In this document: positions 41,937 to 50,907 of the stretch, piece by piece
Layout of the letters: each line of letters opens with the position of its first letter
How positions within the stretch are numbered: position 1 is the first letter of the stretch
From: Pedobacter sp. PF22-3
GTDB taxonomy: Bacteria; Bacteroidota; Bacteroidia; Sphingobacteriales; Sphingobacteriaceae
DNA: 64,000 nt
Direction: 5' to 3'
Assembly: GCF_026239555.1 (NCBI RefSeq)
Contig: NZ_JAPIVP010000008.1
Span: 62,001 to 126,000, forward strand
Position numbers and translations under genes: made by a program
Notes under the pieces: model-generated
Told to the model about the DNA's origin: nothing
The model's database searches: none
What the model saw: only the letters and a program-made list of their open reading frames with translations

Positions 41937-42932
41937 ATGAGTGCAGTAGAAATAAATAAAGATACCTGGTTAAAGTGGTTTGAGTCGATGTTGCTGATGC
42001 GCAAATTCGAAGAAAAAACCGGCCAGTTATACGGACAACAAAAAATACGTGGCTTTTGTCATTTATACATTGGACAAGAAGCTGTAGTTGCAGGTGCAAT
42101 ATCTGCGATGCAAAAAGGCGATTCAATGATTACCACTTACCGTGATCACGCCCATGCCTTAGCTTTAGGAGTTAGTGCTGATAGTATTATGGCAGAAATG
42201 TACGGTAAGGCGACAGGTTGCTCTAAAGGTAAAGGTGGTTCAATGCACATGTTCAGCAAAGAGCATAACTTCTACGGTGGTCATGCAATTGTTGGCGGTC
42301 AGATTCCATTAGGTGCTGGCGTTGCTTTTGCAGAAAAATACAAAGGAACTGATAATGTTAACATTTGTTACATGGGCGATGGTGCTGTGCGCCAGGGTGC
42401 ATTAAACGAAACTTTTAACATGGCCATGCTTTGGAAATTGCCTGTTATTTTTGTTTGCGAAAACAATGGTTATGCCATGGGTACTTCAGTACAACGTACT
42501 ACCAACATGACCGATATTTATAAAATTGGTTTAGGTTTCGATATGCCATGTGCACCAGTTGATGGTATGGATCCGGTTGCTGTACACAATGCTATGGACG
42601 AAGCTATTCAACGTGCGCGTAAAGGTGAAGGACCAACTTTCTTAGAAATGAGAACTTACCGCTACCGTGGTCACTCCATGTCAGATCCGGCAAAATACCG
42701 TACCAAAGAAGAATTAGAAGATTATAAGGCAAAAGATCCGGTTGAGCATGCAAGAGAAACGATCCTTAAAGAGAAGTATGCAGATCAAGCCTGGATTGAA
42801 GAAATAGAAGCTAAAGTAAAAGGAATTGTAGATCAGGCAGTAAAATTTGCTGAAGAATCTCCTTGGCCAGATGCATCCGAACTATACAAAGATGTATATA
42901 TGCAACAGGACTACCCTTACGTAATGGACTAA
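41937..42932 (+). CDS. pdhA: Pyruvate dehydrogenase E1 component, alpha subunit
   Basis: A 331-residue thiamine-diphosphate-dependent E1-alpha. The cofactor-binding motif is GDGAVRQGALNETFNMA followed by ENNGYAMGTS (GDG...NN), and the substrate/phosphorylation-loop region TYRYRGHSMSDPAKYR is present. With E1-beta and E2/E3 it converts pyruvate to acetyl-CoA. The gene for E1-beta is not next to it; instead E2 follows after 30 bp, as is common in Bacteroidota. Length matches the family's bacterial alpha subunits. Confidence 0.96.
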   Translation: MSAVEINKDTWLKWFESMLLMRKFEEKTGQLYGQQKIRGFCHLYIGQEAVVAGAISAMQKGDSMITTYRDHAHALALGVSADSIMAEMYGKATGCSKGKGGSMHMFSKEHNFYGGHAIVGGQIPLGAGVAFAEKYKGTDNVNICYMGDGAVRQGALNETFNMAMLWKLPVIFVCENNGYAMGTSVQRTTNMTDIYKIGLGFDMPCAPVDGMDPVAVHNAMDEAIQRARKGEGPTFLEMRTYRYRGHSMSDPAKYRTKEELEDYKAKDPVEHARETILKEKYADQAWIEEIEAKVKGIVDQAVKFAEESPWPDASELYKDVYMQQDYPYVMD

Positions 42933-42962
42933 TATTAATAAGATTTCAATTAATTAGATATA

Positions 42963-44642
42963 ATGGCTGATGTAATTAAAATGCCCAAAATGAGCGATAC
43001 CATGACCGAAGGGGTTTTGGCAAAGTGGCATAAAAAGGTGGGCGATAAAGTGAAAAGCGGCGATGTTTTGGCAGAAGTAGAAACTGACAAAGCAACAATG
43101 GATATGGAATCTTATTGGGATGGTGTCCTTTTATACGTTGGTATAGAAGAAGGAACAGCTGTTCCTGTTGATGCGATCATGGCCGTTATTGGTAAAGAAG
43201 GCGAAGATTATAAAGCAGCATTAGAAGCAGAAAAGTCAGGAAGTCAGGAGTCGGCAAGTCCGCAGGCTGAAAGCAAAGACGAGGCTCCTAAAGCTGAAGA
43301 TAAAAAAGAAGAGGCGGCACCTGCACAAGGTGGTGGCTTAAGTGAAGAAGAATTAGCGGCAAAAGGTGTTACGGTTATCCGCATGCCTTTGTTAAGCGAT
43401 ACCATGACTGAAGGCGTAATTGCTGAATGGCACAAGAAAGTTGGTGATAAAGTAAAAGACGATGATGTTCTTGCTGACGTAGAAACCGATAAGGCTACTA
43501 TGGAAGTAATGGGCTATGCAACCGGAACTTTATTACACATCGGCGTTGAAAAAGGTGCCGCGGCAAAAGTAAACGGAATTATCGCCATCGTTGGTCCGGA
43601 AGGAACTGATGTAAGCGGAATTTTAGCAGGCGGCTCAGCTCCGGCTCCTAAAGCTGAAACTGCTGAAGCACCTAAAGAAGAAAAACAAGCTGCAACTGCT
43701 GATGCTAGCGCATCTGCTCCAGTTGCGGAAAGCGCATCAGATAGCCGTGTTAAAGCCTCTCCTTTAGCTAAGAAAATTGCTAAAGATAAAGGAATCGATC
43801 TAGCACAGGTTGCAGGTAGTGCAGAAGGTGGACGTATCATTAAAAAAGATATCGAAAACTTTAAACCAGCTGCAGCGCCGGCAAAAGCAGAATCTGCATC
43901 AGCTCCGGCTGCTGAGAAAGCTGCTGCACCAGCACCGGTTATTCCGCAGTTTGTAGGTGAAGTTAAATTTACCGAGCAGCCAGTTTCGCAAATGCGTAAA
44001 GTAATTGCAAAACGCTTAGCTGAAAGTTTATTTACTGCTCCACATTTTTACCTAACAGTAAGTATTGATATGGACAATGCAATGGCTGCACGTACAGCAA
44101 TCAATGCCGTTGCTCCTGTTAAGGTTTCTTTCAACGATATCGTAATTAAAGCGGTTGCCGTTGCATTGAAAAAACACCCGGCTGTTAATTCATCATGGGG
44201 TGGCGATAAAATCAGGTTTAACGAACATACCAACATTGGTGTAGCTATGGCTGTTGAAGATGGTTTATTGGTACCAGTAGTGCGTTTCGCTGATGGCAAA
44301 TCTTTATCACACATTTCTGCAGAAGTAAAAGATTTTGGTGGTAAAGCAAAAGCTAAAAAATTACAACCGGCAGATTGGGAAGGTTCTACTTTCACCGTAT
44401 CTAACTTAGGTATGTTTGGTATTGATGAGTTTACTTCAATTATCAACTCTCCTGATGGTGCAATTTTATCAGTAGGTGCCATTCAACAAGTTCCTGTTGT
44501 TAAAAACGGTGCTGTTGTTCCTGGTAACGTAATGAAATTGACTTTAGGTTGCGATCACCGTGTGGTTGATGGAGCAACCGGAGCACAGTTCTTACAAACC
44601 TTAAAAGGTTTATTAGAAGAACCGATCAGGTTATTAGCGTAA
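42963..44642 (+). CDS. pdhC: Pyruvate dehydrogenase E2 (dihydrolipoamide acetyltransferase), two lipoyl domains
   Basis: A 559-residue E2. Two lipoyl domains each carry an ETDKAT motif (Lys43 and Lys177), joined by Ala/Glu/Lys-rich linkers. The peripheral-subunit-binding domain follows (SPLAKKIAKDKGIDLAQV, about residues 262-280), then the catalytic domain with DHRVVDGATGAQFL (His about 532). It transfers the acetyl group from E1 to CoA. The partner for its PSBD (E1-beta or E3) is encoded elsewhere. A clear terminator follows the gene. Confidence 0.96.
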   Translation: MADVIKMPKMSDTMTEGVLAKWHKKVGDKVKSGDVLAEVETDKATMDMESYWDGVLLYVGIEEGTAVPVDAIMAVIGKEGEDYKAALEAEKSGSQESASPQAESKDEAPKAEDKKEEAAPAQGGGLSEEELAAKGVTVIRMPLLSDTMTEGVIAEWHKKVGDKVKDDDVLADVETDKATMEVMGYATGTLLHIGVEKGAAAKVNGIIAIVGPEGTDVSGILAGGSAPAPKAETAEAPKEEKQAATADASASAPVAESASDSRVKASPLAKKIAKDKGIDLAQVAGSAEGGRIIKKDIENFKPAAAPAKAESASAPAAEKAAAPAPVIPQFVGEVKFTEQPVSQMRKVIAKRLAESLFTAPHFYLTVSIDMDNAMAARTAINAVAPVKVSFNDIVIKAVAVALKKHPAVNSSWGGDKIRFNEHTNIGVAMAVEDGLLVPVVRFADGKSLSHISAEVKDFGGKAKAKKLQPADWEGSTFTVSNLGMFGIDEFTSIINSPDGAILSVGAIQQVPVVKNGAVVPGNVMKLTLGCDHRVVDGATGAQFLQTLKGLLEEPIRLLA

Positions 44643-44649
44643 TGCATTT

Positions 44650-44682
44650 GTCATCCTGAGCTTGTCGAAGGATCTCAAACAT
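44650..44682. repeat. Half of a palindromic intergenic element
   Basis: GTCATCCTGAGCTTGTCGAAGGATC follows the pdhC stop, given here as the ends GTCATCCTGAGC and CGAAGGATC. It resembles one end of the CGTCAY elements, but no inverted partner is seen. Confidence 0.55.
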
Positions 44683-44689
44683 AAAATTT

Positions 44690-44716
44690 AAAGCCATCCT
44701 TCTAGGATGGCTTTTT
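44690..44716 (+). terminator. Terminator of the pdhA-pdhC operon
   Basis: AAAGCCATCCT (44690-44700) and AGGATGGCTTT (44704-44714), 11-bp perfect stem, three-base loop, then six T (overlapping the stem). Confidence 0.9.
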
Positions 44717-44754
44717 TGCGTTTAAGGCTTTTCGTAAATGGCGACTTAATTTGC

Positions 44755-44762
44755 TATTTTTG
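44755..44762 (+). promoter_or_regulatory. -7 promoter box of the DUF885 gene
   Basis: TATTTTTG, 23 bp before the ATG at 44786. Confidence 0.45.
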
Positions 44763-44785
44763 ACTGGAACCCTAACTCAAAATAA

Positions 44786-46564
44786 ATGAAAAAAATATTT
44801 CTTTTTGCTGCCTGCATTACTGCAATGTTTGCCTGTAAGCAAAAAAACAGTTCTGATAATGGCGCAGAAAACAGAGCCTTTGCGGCCCTTTGCGAGCAAT
44901 ATTATCAGGATGGATTGAAAATAAACCCTTTAAGTGCTACTTACATCGGAGATGAACGTTATAACGATCTTTTGGCAAATGATGGGTCGCAAGCTTATTT
45001 AAAAGAGTTTAAAAGCTACAATCAGCGTTATCTGGATAGCCTGGGTAAATATGACCGCGAAAGTTTAAATGCAAACGATAAATTATCTTTCGATTACCTG
45101 AAAGATCAACTGGAAATTAATCTTGAAGGATTAAAATACCATTCTGAATACCTCCCATTTAACCAAATGTTTGCATTACCCTTAACCATTGGCCAATTGG
45201 GCTCTGGCACAGGGGCACAACCTTTTAAAACGGTAAAAAATTACGAAGATTGGTTAAAACGAGTTGATGCATTTTCGATTTGGGCCGATACAGCCATCGG
45301 AAATTTTAACAAAGGTGCGGCAGCAGGCATTGTATTGCCAAAAGCATTGGTGATAAAAATGATTCCTCAAATGCAAAGCATGGTGGCAGCCAAACCCGAA
45401 GAAAGTTTATTTTACGGACCAATAAAATTAATGCCAGCAAGTTTTTCTGCGTCAGATAAACAAAAATTGACAGAAGCGTACCGCACATCGATTACCAATG
45501 TAATTATCCCTACCTATAAAAAATTGGGCGACTACCTACAGAACGAATATCTGCCGAAAACAAGAACTACCTCTGGCTATTCGGCTATGCCTGGAGGATT
45601 GGCCTGGTATACTTATCTTGTAAAACAACAAACCACTACTAATAAAACACCGGAAGAAATCTATCAAACAGGCTTAAAAGAAGTGGCCCGGATTAAAGGC
45701 CAAATGGATAGCATCAAAAATTTAGTTGGCTTTAAGGGAGATTTGAAAGCTTTTTTCGAATACATGAAAACGGATAAAAAATTCATGCCTTATAAAACAC
45801 CACAGGAGGTGCTAGCGGCTTTTGAAAATATCCACCAGCGCATGAAACCGAACCTGAAAAAGATGTTTGAGGTAGAGCCTAAAACACCTTTCGAAATCCG
45901 GCAAACGGAAGCCTTCAGGGCTGCTTCGGCTAGTGCTGAATATAATCAAGGTTCGGCAGATGGATCACGTCCAGGAATCTTTTATGTACCCATTTTAAAT
46001 GCGAAAACATTTAACACCACTTCGGGTATGGAATCGCTGTTTCTTCATGAAGCCATTCCAGGCCACCATTACCAGATTTCTTTAACGCAGGAAAATAAAT
46101 CACTTCCTAATTTCCGCCGTTTTGGTGGACATAATGCTTATGTAGAAGGTTGGGCTTTATACTGCGAATCGCTGGGTAAAGAACTAGGGCTTTATCAAGA
46201 TCCATACCAACACATGGGTGCTTTGGGCGATGAGATGCACCGGGCCATCCGTTTGGTAGTTGACGTAGCCATCCATACCAAAAACATGAGCAGGGAAGAA
46301 GCTATAAAATACATGACAGACAATGAAGCAATTAGTACTGAAGGTGCCACCGCAGAAATTGAACGTTACATGGGTATCCCTGCACAAGCTTTAGGTTATA
46401 AAACAGGTGCAATGAAAATAAGAGAATTAAGAAGCAGATACGAGAAAGAATTAGGTCCGAAGTTTAAATTAGCAGCTTTTCATACGGCTGTTTTAAAAGA
46501 TGGATCATTACCTTTATCTGTTTTTGAAACTAAAATGGATGCCTGGGCTGCAAGCCAGAAGTAA
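44786..46564 (+). CDS. DUF885-family metallopeptidase-like lipoprotein
   Basis: A 592-residue lipoprotein (lipobox AMFACKQK). It matches DUF885: the HEAIPGHHYQ segment (HExxxH-like, about residues 425-434) is the signature of this family, which is related to zinc peptidases, with RFGGHNAYVEGWALYCESLG and a helical C-terminal domain (YMGIPAQALGYKTGAMKI). It is expected to be an exported peptidase, substrate unknown. It has its own promoter-like box and is followed by a repeat element. Confidence 0.88.
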   Translation: MKKIFLFAACITAMFACKQKNSSDNGAENRAFAALCEQYYQDGLKINPLSATYIGDERYNDLLANDGSQAYLKEFKSYNQRYLDSLGKYDRESLNANDKLSFDYLKDQLEINLEGLKYHSEYLPFNQMFALPLTIGQLGSGTGAQPFKTVKNYEDWLKRVDAFSIWADTAIGNFNKGAAAGIVLPKALVIKMIPQMQSMVAAKPEESLFYGPIKLMPASFSASDKQKLTEAYRTSITNVIIPTYKKLGDYLQNEYLPKTRTTSGYSAMPGGLAWYTYLVKQQTTTNKTPEEIYQTGLKEVARIKGQMDSIKNLVGFKGDLKAFFEYMKTDKKFMPYKTPQEVLAAFENIHQRMKPNLKKMFEVEPKTPFEIRQTEAFRAASASAEYNQGSADGSRPGIFYVPILNAKTFNTTSGMESLFLHEAIPGHHYQISLTQENKSLPNFRRFGGHNAYVEGWALYCESLGKELGLYQDPYQHMGALGDEMHRAIRLVVDVAIHTKNMSREEAIKYMTDNEAISTEGATAEIERYMGIPAQALGYKTGAMKIRELRSRYEKELGPKFKLAAFHTAVLKDGSLPLSVFETKMDAWAASQK

Positions 46565-46600
46565 GATCTAATTGTCATAGTATATAATTGTCCAAAAAGT

Positions 46601-46708
46601 CGTCATTTCAAGCGAAGTGCAGCTCAGCCAAGAACTACGTAGTCCTCAGCGAAGCTAAATCTGTCTAGATAGATCTCTCCATTCCGCGATGCTCCAGTCG
46701 AGATGACG
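46601..46708. repeat. Palindromic intergenic element, TTCAAGC/CTCGAC type
   Basis: Starts CGTCATTTCAAGCGAAGTGC and ends GCTCCAGTCGAGATGACG; the interior contains the inverted pair ACTACGTAGT and TGTCTAGATAGATCTCTCC. It separates the DUF885 and cupin genes. Confidence 0.7.
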
Positions 46709-46723
46709 ATCATTATTTACACC

Positions 46724-46747
46724 GCGGTTCGTGTCTGCACGAACCGC
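46724..46747. repeat. Hairpin after the palindromic element
   Basis: GCGGTTCGTG (46724-46733) and CACGAACCGC (46738-46747), a perfect 10-bp stem with a four-base loop, without a T run. Function unknown; it may be a separate small repeat. Confidence 0.6.
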
Positions 46748-46819
46748 TATCATTCCAATTCATCAAATCTTTAAACCCTTTTCCAATTACTTTGTTAATG
46801 ATTAAAACACCCTAAAATC

Positions 46820-47371
46820 ATGGACAAAGAAAAATTGATACAAGAAGCTTATCTGGTTGCACATAAAATAGAGGAGAATGGCAATTTCCCGAACAATCCC
46901 AATTTGCCCTTAATGATCTATAAAGGCACCTTTAGGTTGCATCCTGATGATAATGAAGAGGTGATTAAAAAGGTTTTTGCACAAAATGGTTATACCAATT
47001 CCTGGGTAGATGGCATTTTTGATTATCACCATTATCATAGCAATACACACGAAGTAATGGGCGTATTTTGCGGCAAAGCCGATGTGCAGTTTGGTGGCGA
47101 GCATGGTGTTTGTATTGAGCTGGATAAAGGAGATGTGATTATCATTCCAGCAGGTGTAGCACATAAAAAACTAAATTCAACCGATGACTTCACGGTTATT
47201 GGGGCATATCCCAATGGCTCAGATTACGATATTAAATATGGCAAGGCTGAGGAGCGTCCCGAAGCAGATGAAACCATTGCTCAAGTGAAAAATCCAGACA
47301 GCGACCCTGTTTATGGGAGTAAAGGCCATTTATTTGAATGTTGGTATGGCCAAAATTGCGAAAATGTGTAA
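46820..47371 (+). CDS. Cupin-domain protein
   Basis: A 183-residue single-cupin protein. The core HYHSNTHEVMGVFCGKADVQFGG carries the first cupin motif (H-x-H-x4-E pattern), and GDVIIIPAGVAHKKL contains the second motif with a final His. Metal-binding positions are intact, so an oxygenase or isomerase function is possible, but the substrate is unclear. It belongs to a small family found next to metabolism genes. It precedes a serine hydrolase on the same strand by 68 bp. Confidence 0.8.
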   Translation: MDKEKLIQEAYLVAHKIEENGNFPNNPNLPLMIYKGTFRLHPDDNEEVIKKVFAQNGYTNSWVDGIFDYHHYHSNTHEVMGVFCGKADVQFGGEHGVCIELDKGDVIIIPAGVAHKKLNSTDDFTVIGAYPNGSDYDIKYGKAEERPEADETIAQVKNPDSDPVYGSKGHLFECWYGQNCENV

Positions 47372-47439
47372 AACTCTTTTGTTGCAACCGTCTAAAATTC
47401 TTTAATTTTCGGGTTTTAAATACACTATCCCTAATATAA

Positions 47440-48672
47440 ATGAATTTTCGATACATATGTTCAGCATTAGCCCTCTCAGCTACTTTACTAACCGCTTGCT
47501 CAAGTAAAAAAACTGAAGAGAAAAAGGCAGCTGAAAACAAAGTACGTACCAAAGAAGACGACAAGGCAGACAGCCTCTTATTGGTTTATAACCCGCAAAA
47601 AGGTGACAAATGGATTGCGGATTTTGTAGATAACCTCCATAAAAAATATGGCTTTAACGGGAATATGCTTGTGGCAAAAGATGGGAAAATTCTTTACGAA
47701 AAAGCGATCGGATGGGCAGATTATCTTCATCGCGATAGTTTAACCATCAATTCGGAGTTCGAACTGGCTTCCATTACCAAAACATTCACCGGTACAGCAA
47801 TTATGCAACTGGTAGAAGCTGGAAAACTTTCGTTAAATGATAATGTAAAAAAGTTCTTCCCTAATTTCCCTTATGATGGCATTACGGTAAAACTGCTACT
47901 TTCTCACCGCAGCGGTATGATGAATTACGTATATTTTATCGATGATATCTGGCGTAAAGAAAAACGCAACATGAAAAAAGGCGTTACCAACCAGGAAGTA
48001 ATGAATATTATTGCCGAGCGTAAACCTAATCCATACACCAAACCCGATAACCGATTCCATTATAACAACTCAAATTTTATGGTATTAGGTGCCATTATTG
48101 AGAAGGTAACAGGACAGCGTTACTCACAGTATATGATGGAACATGTATTTAAGCCAGCCGGATTAAAACATACTCACGTATATAGCACAACTGAGTATGA
48201 AAAAATTCCGGTTGACGTAGTTGGCCACGACCGCAATAGTTTTAGATACTCTGTTGCACAGAACTTTCTAGATGGCCCAGTTGGAGATAAAGGCATTTAT
48301 AGCACGGTACACGATTTGGTGCTGTTTGATAAATATTTAAAAAATGGAAGATTATTAAGTAAAAAGAGCCTCGATTCTGCCTATACTGGACACAATAAGC
48401 CTATTAATGGCCATTTCAACTATGGTTATGGCTGGAGAATGTTTGATGGCGAAAAAATGGACAAAGTAGTGTACCATACAGGGTGGTGGCATGGTTTCCG
48501 CCATATTTATGTAAGAGATCTAAACAAAAACATTGTTATTGTGTTTTTAGGCAACCTCACCAATGGAAGTTTAATGCATCTCGATGATCTGTATAAACAC
48601 TTCGACATGCCGATTATCCGTAAGGGGGCATACCATGGCAACGGCAGTTTGCCAGGTTCAGACGAAGATTAA
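47440..48672 (+). CDS. Serine hydrolase (beta-lactamase/PBP-like), lipoprotein
   Basis: A 410-residue lipoprotein (lipobox LLTACSSK). The penicillin-binding fold is seen in the SxxK motif Ser111-Lys114 (ASITKTF), the YxN motif (FHYNNSNF) and the third motif HTGWWHG in place of KTG. Proteins of this family (class C beta-lactamase relatives) include D-amino-peptidases and esterases; the substrate cannot be read from the sequence. Followed after 4 bp by a membrane-protein gene, indicating an operon. Confidence 0.9.
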   Translation: MNFRYICSALALSATLLTACSSKKTEEKKAAENKVRTKEDDKADSLLLVYNPQKGDKWIADFVDNLHKKYGFNGNMLVAKDGKILYEKAIGWADYLHRDSLTINSEFELASITKTFTGTAIMQLVEAGKLSLNDNVKKFFPNFPYDGITVKLLLSHRSGMMNYVYFIDDIWRKEKRNMKKGVTNQEVMNIIAERKPNPYTKPDNRFHYNNSNFMVLGAIIEKVTGQRYSQYMMEHVFKPAGLKHTHVYSTTEYEKIPVDVVGHDRNSFRYSVAQNFLDGPVGDKGIYSTVHDLVLFDKYLKNGRLLSKKSLDSAYTGHNKPINGHFNYGYGWRMFDGEKMDKVVYHTGWWHGFRHIYVRDLNKNIVIVFLGNLTNGSLMHLDDLYKHFDMPIIRKGAYHGNGSLPGSDED

Positions 48673-48676
48673 ATTT

Positions 48677-49660
48677 ATGGCAAAAACAAAATGGATTATC
48701 GGACCGGGTACATTAACCATCTATCCCAAAAGAAATTTAAGGATAGTTGGGTTAATATTTTTTGTACTGATTGCAGCATTTATTTTCTATTTATCAAGAT
48801 CAGTACAAGGCTATTCTGCCGGACTCACTCTTGGATATTATGGCTGCCTTTTATTAATTCCGTTATTGCTGATTTTTATTGCCGAAACAAAGGTAATTTT
48901 TGATGGAAGCAGCAGGATTTTATACAAAAAGATTGCATTTTTACCAATTGGATCAATCCCTTTTGATGATATTGCTTCTGTAGAACCGTATGAAATTTTA
49001 GGAAGCGGCTTTAATTATAAACTGTTCAGAAAAAGTAACAGGCATGGCAGAGGCTTACTGGTTTCTGCCGGATATAGTAAGGCTACTGATGCCAATCTCA
49101 TTGCTTTTCAGCAGGAGGTATTACCAAAAATTGATGAACTTGTTTTCGCCAATGCACCTATAATTCATAAACAGGCCATTTACGACTTCAAATTCTTCAG
49201 AGAAGAAGGTGGTGTTTACCTATTGCGCGATAATAAGATAGGAAGTTTTATTTTTGGATTGATTTTTATCGGTGCTACCGTTGCCATATTGTTTAGTCCC
49301 GATTTTTTGACAAACGAGGGATCTATTCAAAAAATACTCCTCACCTATTTCCCGGCGGCGATAGGCTTGGCGCTTCTTTTCGCAGCAACCTCCAATATCC
49401 GTTTTGATAAAAGCCAAAGGAAAATTATCCGTTCTACTTTTGCTGGCCGGTTTAAAAAAGACTATCCTTTTGATGATCTGATCCGTTTTCAGGTGATCCG
49501 GAAAACTACCAATCTCATTTATTCGGGTACCGAGGTTAGGGCTGAGATTTTTTTGCCGGCCAAAAACAAAACAACCATTTTAAACCTTAAAAGCTTTATA
49601 GGCACTAAAAAGATTGAGCGCTTCCTTGATGAGGCCAATACGATTTTAGGCCGAATTTAG
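48677..49660 (+). CDS. Membrane protein with two paired transmembrane regions
   Basis: A 327-residue protein with two N-terminal hydrophobic segments (LRIVGLIFFVLIAAFIFYL and GLTLGYYGCLLLIPLLLIF) and two central ones (GSFIFGLIFIGATVAILF and YFPAAIGLALLFAA). After each pair a strand-rich region begins with ETKVIFDGSSRILYKK or TSNIRFDKSQRKIIRS, suggesting a duplicated PH-like domain at the cytoplasmic face. No enzymatic motif. ATG 48677 is chosen; a longer frame starting at 48584 would overlap the serine hydrolase. Confidence 0.7.
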   Translation: MAKTKWIIGPGTLTIYPKRNLRIVGLIFFVLIAAFIFYLSRSVQGYSAGLTLGYYGCLLLIPLLLIFIAETKVIFDGSSRILYKKIAFLPIGSIPFDDIASVEPYEILGSGFNYKLFRKSNRHGRGLLVSAGYSKATDANLIAFQQEVLPKIDELVFANAPIIHKQAIYDFKFFREEGGVYLLRDNKIGSFIFGLIFIGATVAILFSPDFLTNEGSIQKILLTYFPAAIGLALLFAATSNIRFDKSQRKIIRSTFAGRFKKDYPFDDLIRFQVIRKTTNLIYSGTEVRAEIFLPAKNKTTILNLKSFIGTKKIERFLDEANTILGRI

Positions 49661-49682
49661 TTTCATTATAAAGAAAACAATT

Positions 49683-49988
49683 ATGTTCGATAAATTATTT
49701 GCGGCGCAACAAAAAGCCGAAGAAATTAAAAAACGCCTGGATACGATCTCTGTATACGGTGAGGTTGAAAATGGTGCCATAAAAATTACTGCAACTGCAA
49801 ACAAGGCCATTACGGGGGTTGCTATTGATGAAGAATTTTTAAAAGCTGCTGATAAAGAAGAGCTGGAAGAACTGTTGCTAACCGCTATTAACAAAGCAAT
49901 GGCGAGTGCAGAGCAAGTAAGTGCCGCCGAAATGCAGGCATCGGCACAAGATATGCTAGGTGGATTAGGTGGCATGTTTGGACAATAA
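49683..49988 (+). CDS. YbaB/EbfC-family DNA-binding protein
   Basis: A 101-residue nucleoid-associated protein. The N-terminal helix AQQKAEEIKKRLDTISVYGE and the strand VENGAIKITATANKAITGVAID are the YbaB signature; the C-terminus is helical and ends with a Gly-rich tail LGGLGGMFGQ. It binds DNA as a dimer with little sequence specificity. It usually sits next to dnaX/recR; here it lies between an unknown membrane gene and UPF0173, so its function is inferred from the family. Confidence 0.9.
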   Translation: MFDKLFAAQQKAEEIKKRLDTISVYGEVENGAIKITATANKAITGVAIDEEFLKAADKEELEELLLTAINKAMASAEQVSAAEMQASAQDMLGGLGGMFGQ

Positions 49989-50007
49989 CAAATCGTCAAA
50001 ATCAATC

Positions 50008-50042
50008 TTGATACTTAAATCTCCATAATTGATACTAGAACT
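50008..50042. repeat. Degenerate heptanucleotide tract
   Basis: Units ttgatac, ttaaatc, tccataa, ttgatac, tagaact run up to the UPF0173 start codon, beginning 20 bp after the YbaB stop. On the opposite strand the unit gtatcaa also occurs in the tract after the GbsR gene. Confidence 0.55.
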
Positions 50043-50720
50043 ATGAAATATACTTATTACGGCCAATCATGTTTCTTGTTGGAAGCAGCTGGCAAAAAAC
50101 TATTATTCGACCCATTTATATCACACAACCCAATAGCTAAAAACGTAGATATTACAGCGATAGAGGCTGATTATATTTTGGTGAGTCATGGCCATGCAGA
50201 CCACGTAGCCGACTTGGTTACCTTGGCTAAACAAACGCAGGCTACAGTTATTGCGATGCCAGAGATTATTGATTGGGTCTCAAAACAGGGCATAGAAAAA
50301 GTACACGGAATGAATTTTGGTAAATTCACTTTTGATTGGGGAATTGTACGCATGGTACCCGCTACACATTCATCTAGTTTACCTGATGGAAGTTATGGCG
50401 GAAATCCTGCTGGTTTTGTGCTTGAAGTAGACAGCAAACAAATTTATTTTGCAGGTGATACAGGTTTAACTATTGAGATGAAAGTTCTGGCTGAGATTTA
50501 CAATCTTGATTATGCCATCTTACCGATTGGTGGAAATTATACCATGGATGTTGATGATGCTTTGATAGCAACCAAATATTTCGATTGCGACAAGGTAATT
50601 GGTGTACATTATAATACTTTCCCTGTAATCGAAATTGATACCCAGACTGCTTTAGATAAATTTGCACGTGAAAAGAAAACCTTATTATTACCAGAAATTG
50701 GTGAGACAATAAGTTTATAG
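50043..50720 (+). CDS. UPF0173 metal-dependent hydrolase (MBL fold)
   Basis: A 225-residue metallo-beta-lactamase-fold hydrolase of the UPF0173 family. The metal site HGHADHVAD (HxHxDH, about residues 50-58) is intact, further ligands lie at the His in PATHSS and the Asp in FAGDTGL, and a C-terminal GVHYNTFPVIEID motif is typical. The substrate is not established; the family is often linked to nucleic-acid or phosphodiester hydrolysis. The protein is soluble and cytoplasmic, standing 54 bp after YbaB. Confidence 0.92.
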   Translation: MKYTYYGQSCFLLEAAGKKLLFDPFISHNPIAKNVDITAIEADYILVSHGHADHVADLVTLAKQTQATVIAMPEIIDWVSKQGIEKVHGMNFGKFTFDWGIVRMVPATHSSSLPDGSYGGNPAGFVLEVDSKQIYFAGDTGLTIEMKVLAEIYNLDYAILPIGGNYTMDVDDALIATKYFDCDKVIGVHYNTFPVIEIDTQTALDKFAREKKTLLLPEIGETISL

Positions 50721-50731
50721 TTTCGGCGAAC

Positions 50732-50801
50732 CGTCATTCCCAACTTGATTGGGAATCTTAATGCAGTAAGCTTTAAGATTCCCGCCTGTGCGGGAATGAC
50801 G
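50732..50801. repeat. Palindromic intergenic element, TTCCC type
   Basis: A 70-bp element with perfect ends CGTCATTCCC and GGGAATGACG. Its left half is a palindrome around TTCCCAACTTGATTGGGAA and the right half around TTCCCGCCTGTGCGGGAA. The left half matches, inverted, the short palindrome at 7087-7114. Confidence 0.85.
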
Positions 50802-50859
50802 ACCTTTTTCATGGACTAGTCTCTGATACTACTTTCAATCTGTTGCATTTAAAACAAAA

Positions 50860-50889
50860 AAGGGCCTTCAATTTTCATTGAAGACCCTT
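50860..50889 (-). terminator. Terminator of the Ala/Lys-rich protein gene
   Basis: Hairpin with arms AAGGGCCTTCAAT-like and ATTGAAGACCCTT, followed on the minus strand by a T run (TTTTTTG). It ends the minus-strand gene at 50908. Confidence 0.8.
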
Positions 50890-50907
50890 CAAATTATAAA
50901 CCTGAAC

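Noticed and set aside
44048..44482. Minus-strand frames inside pdhC and polA (for example 44048-44482 and the plus-strand frame at 53324-53764)
   Set aside because: They are antisense to strongly conserved enzyme genes and have no family match or signals.
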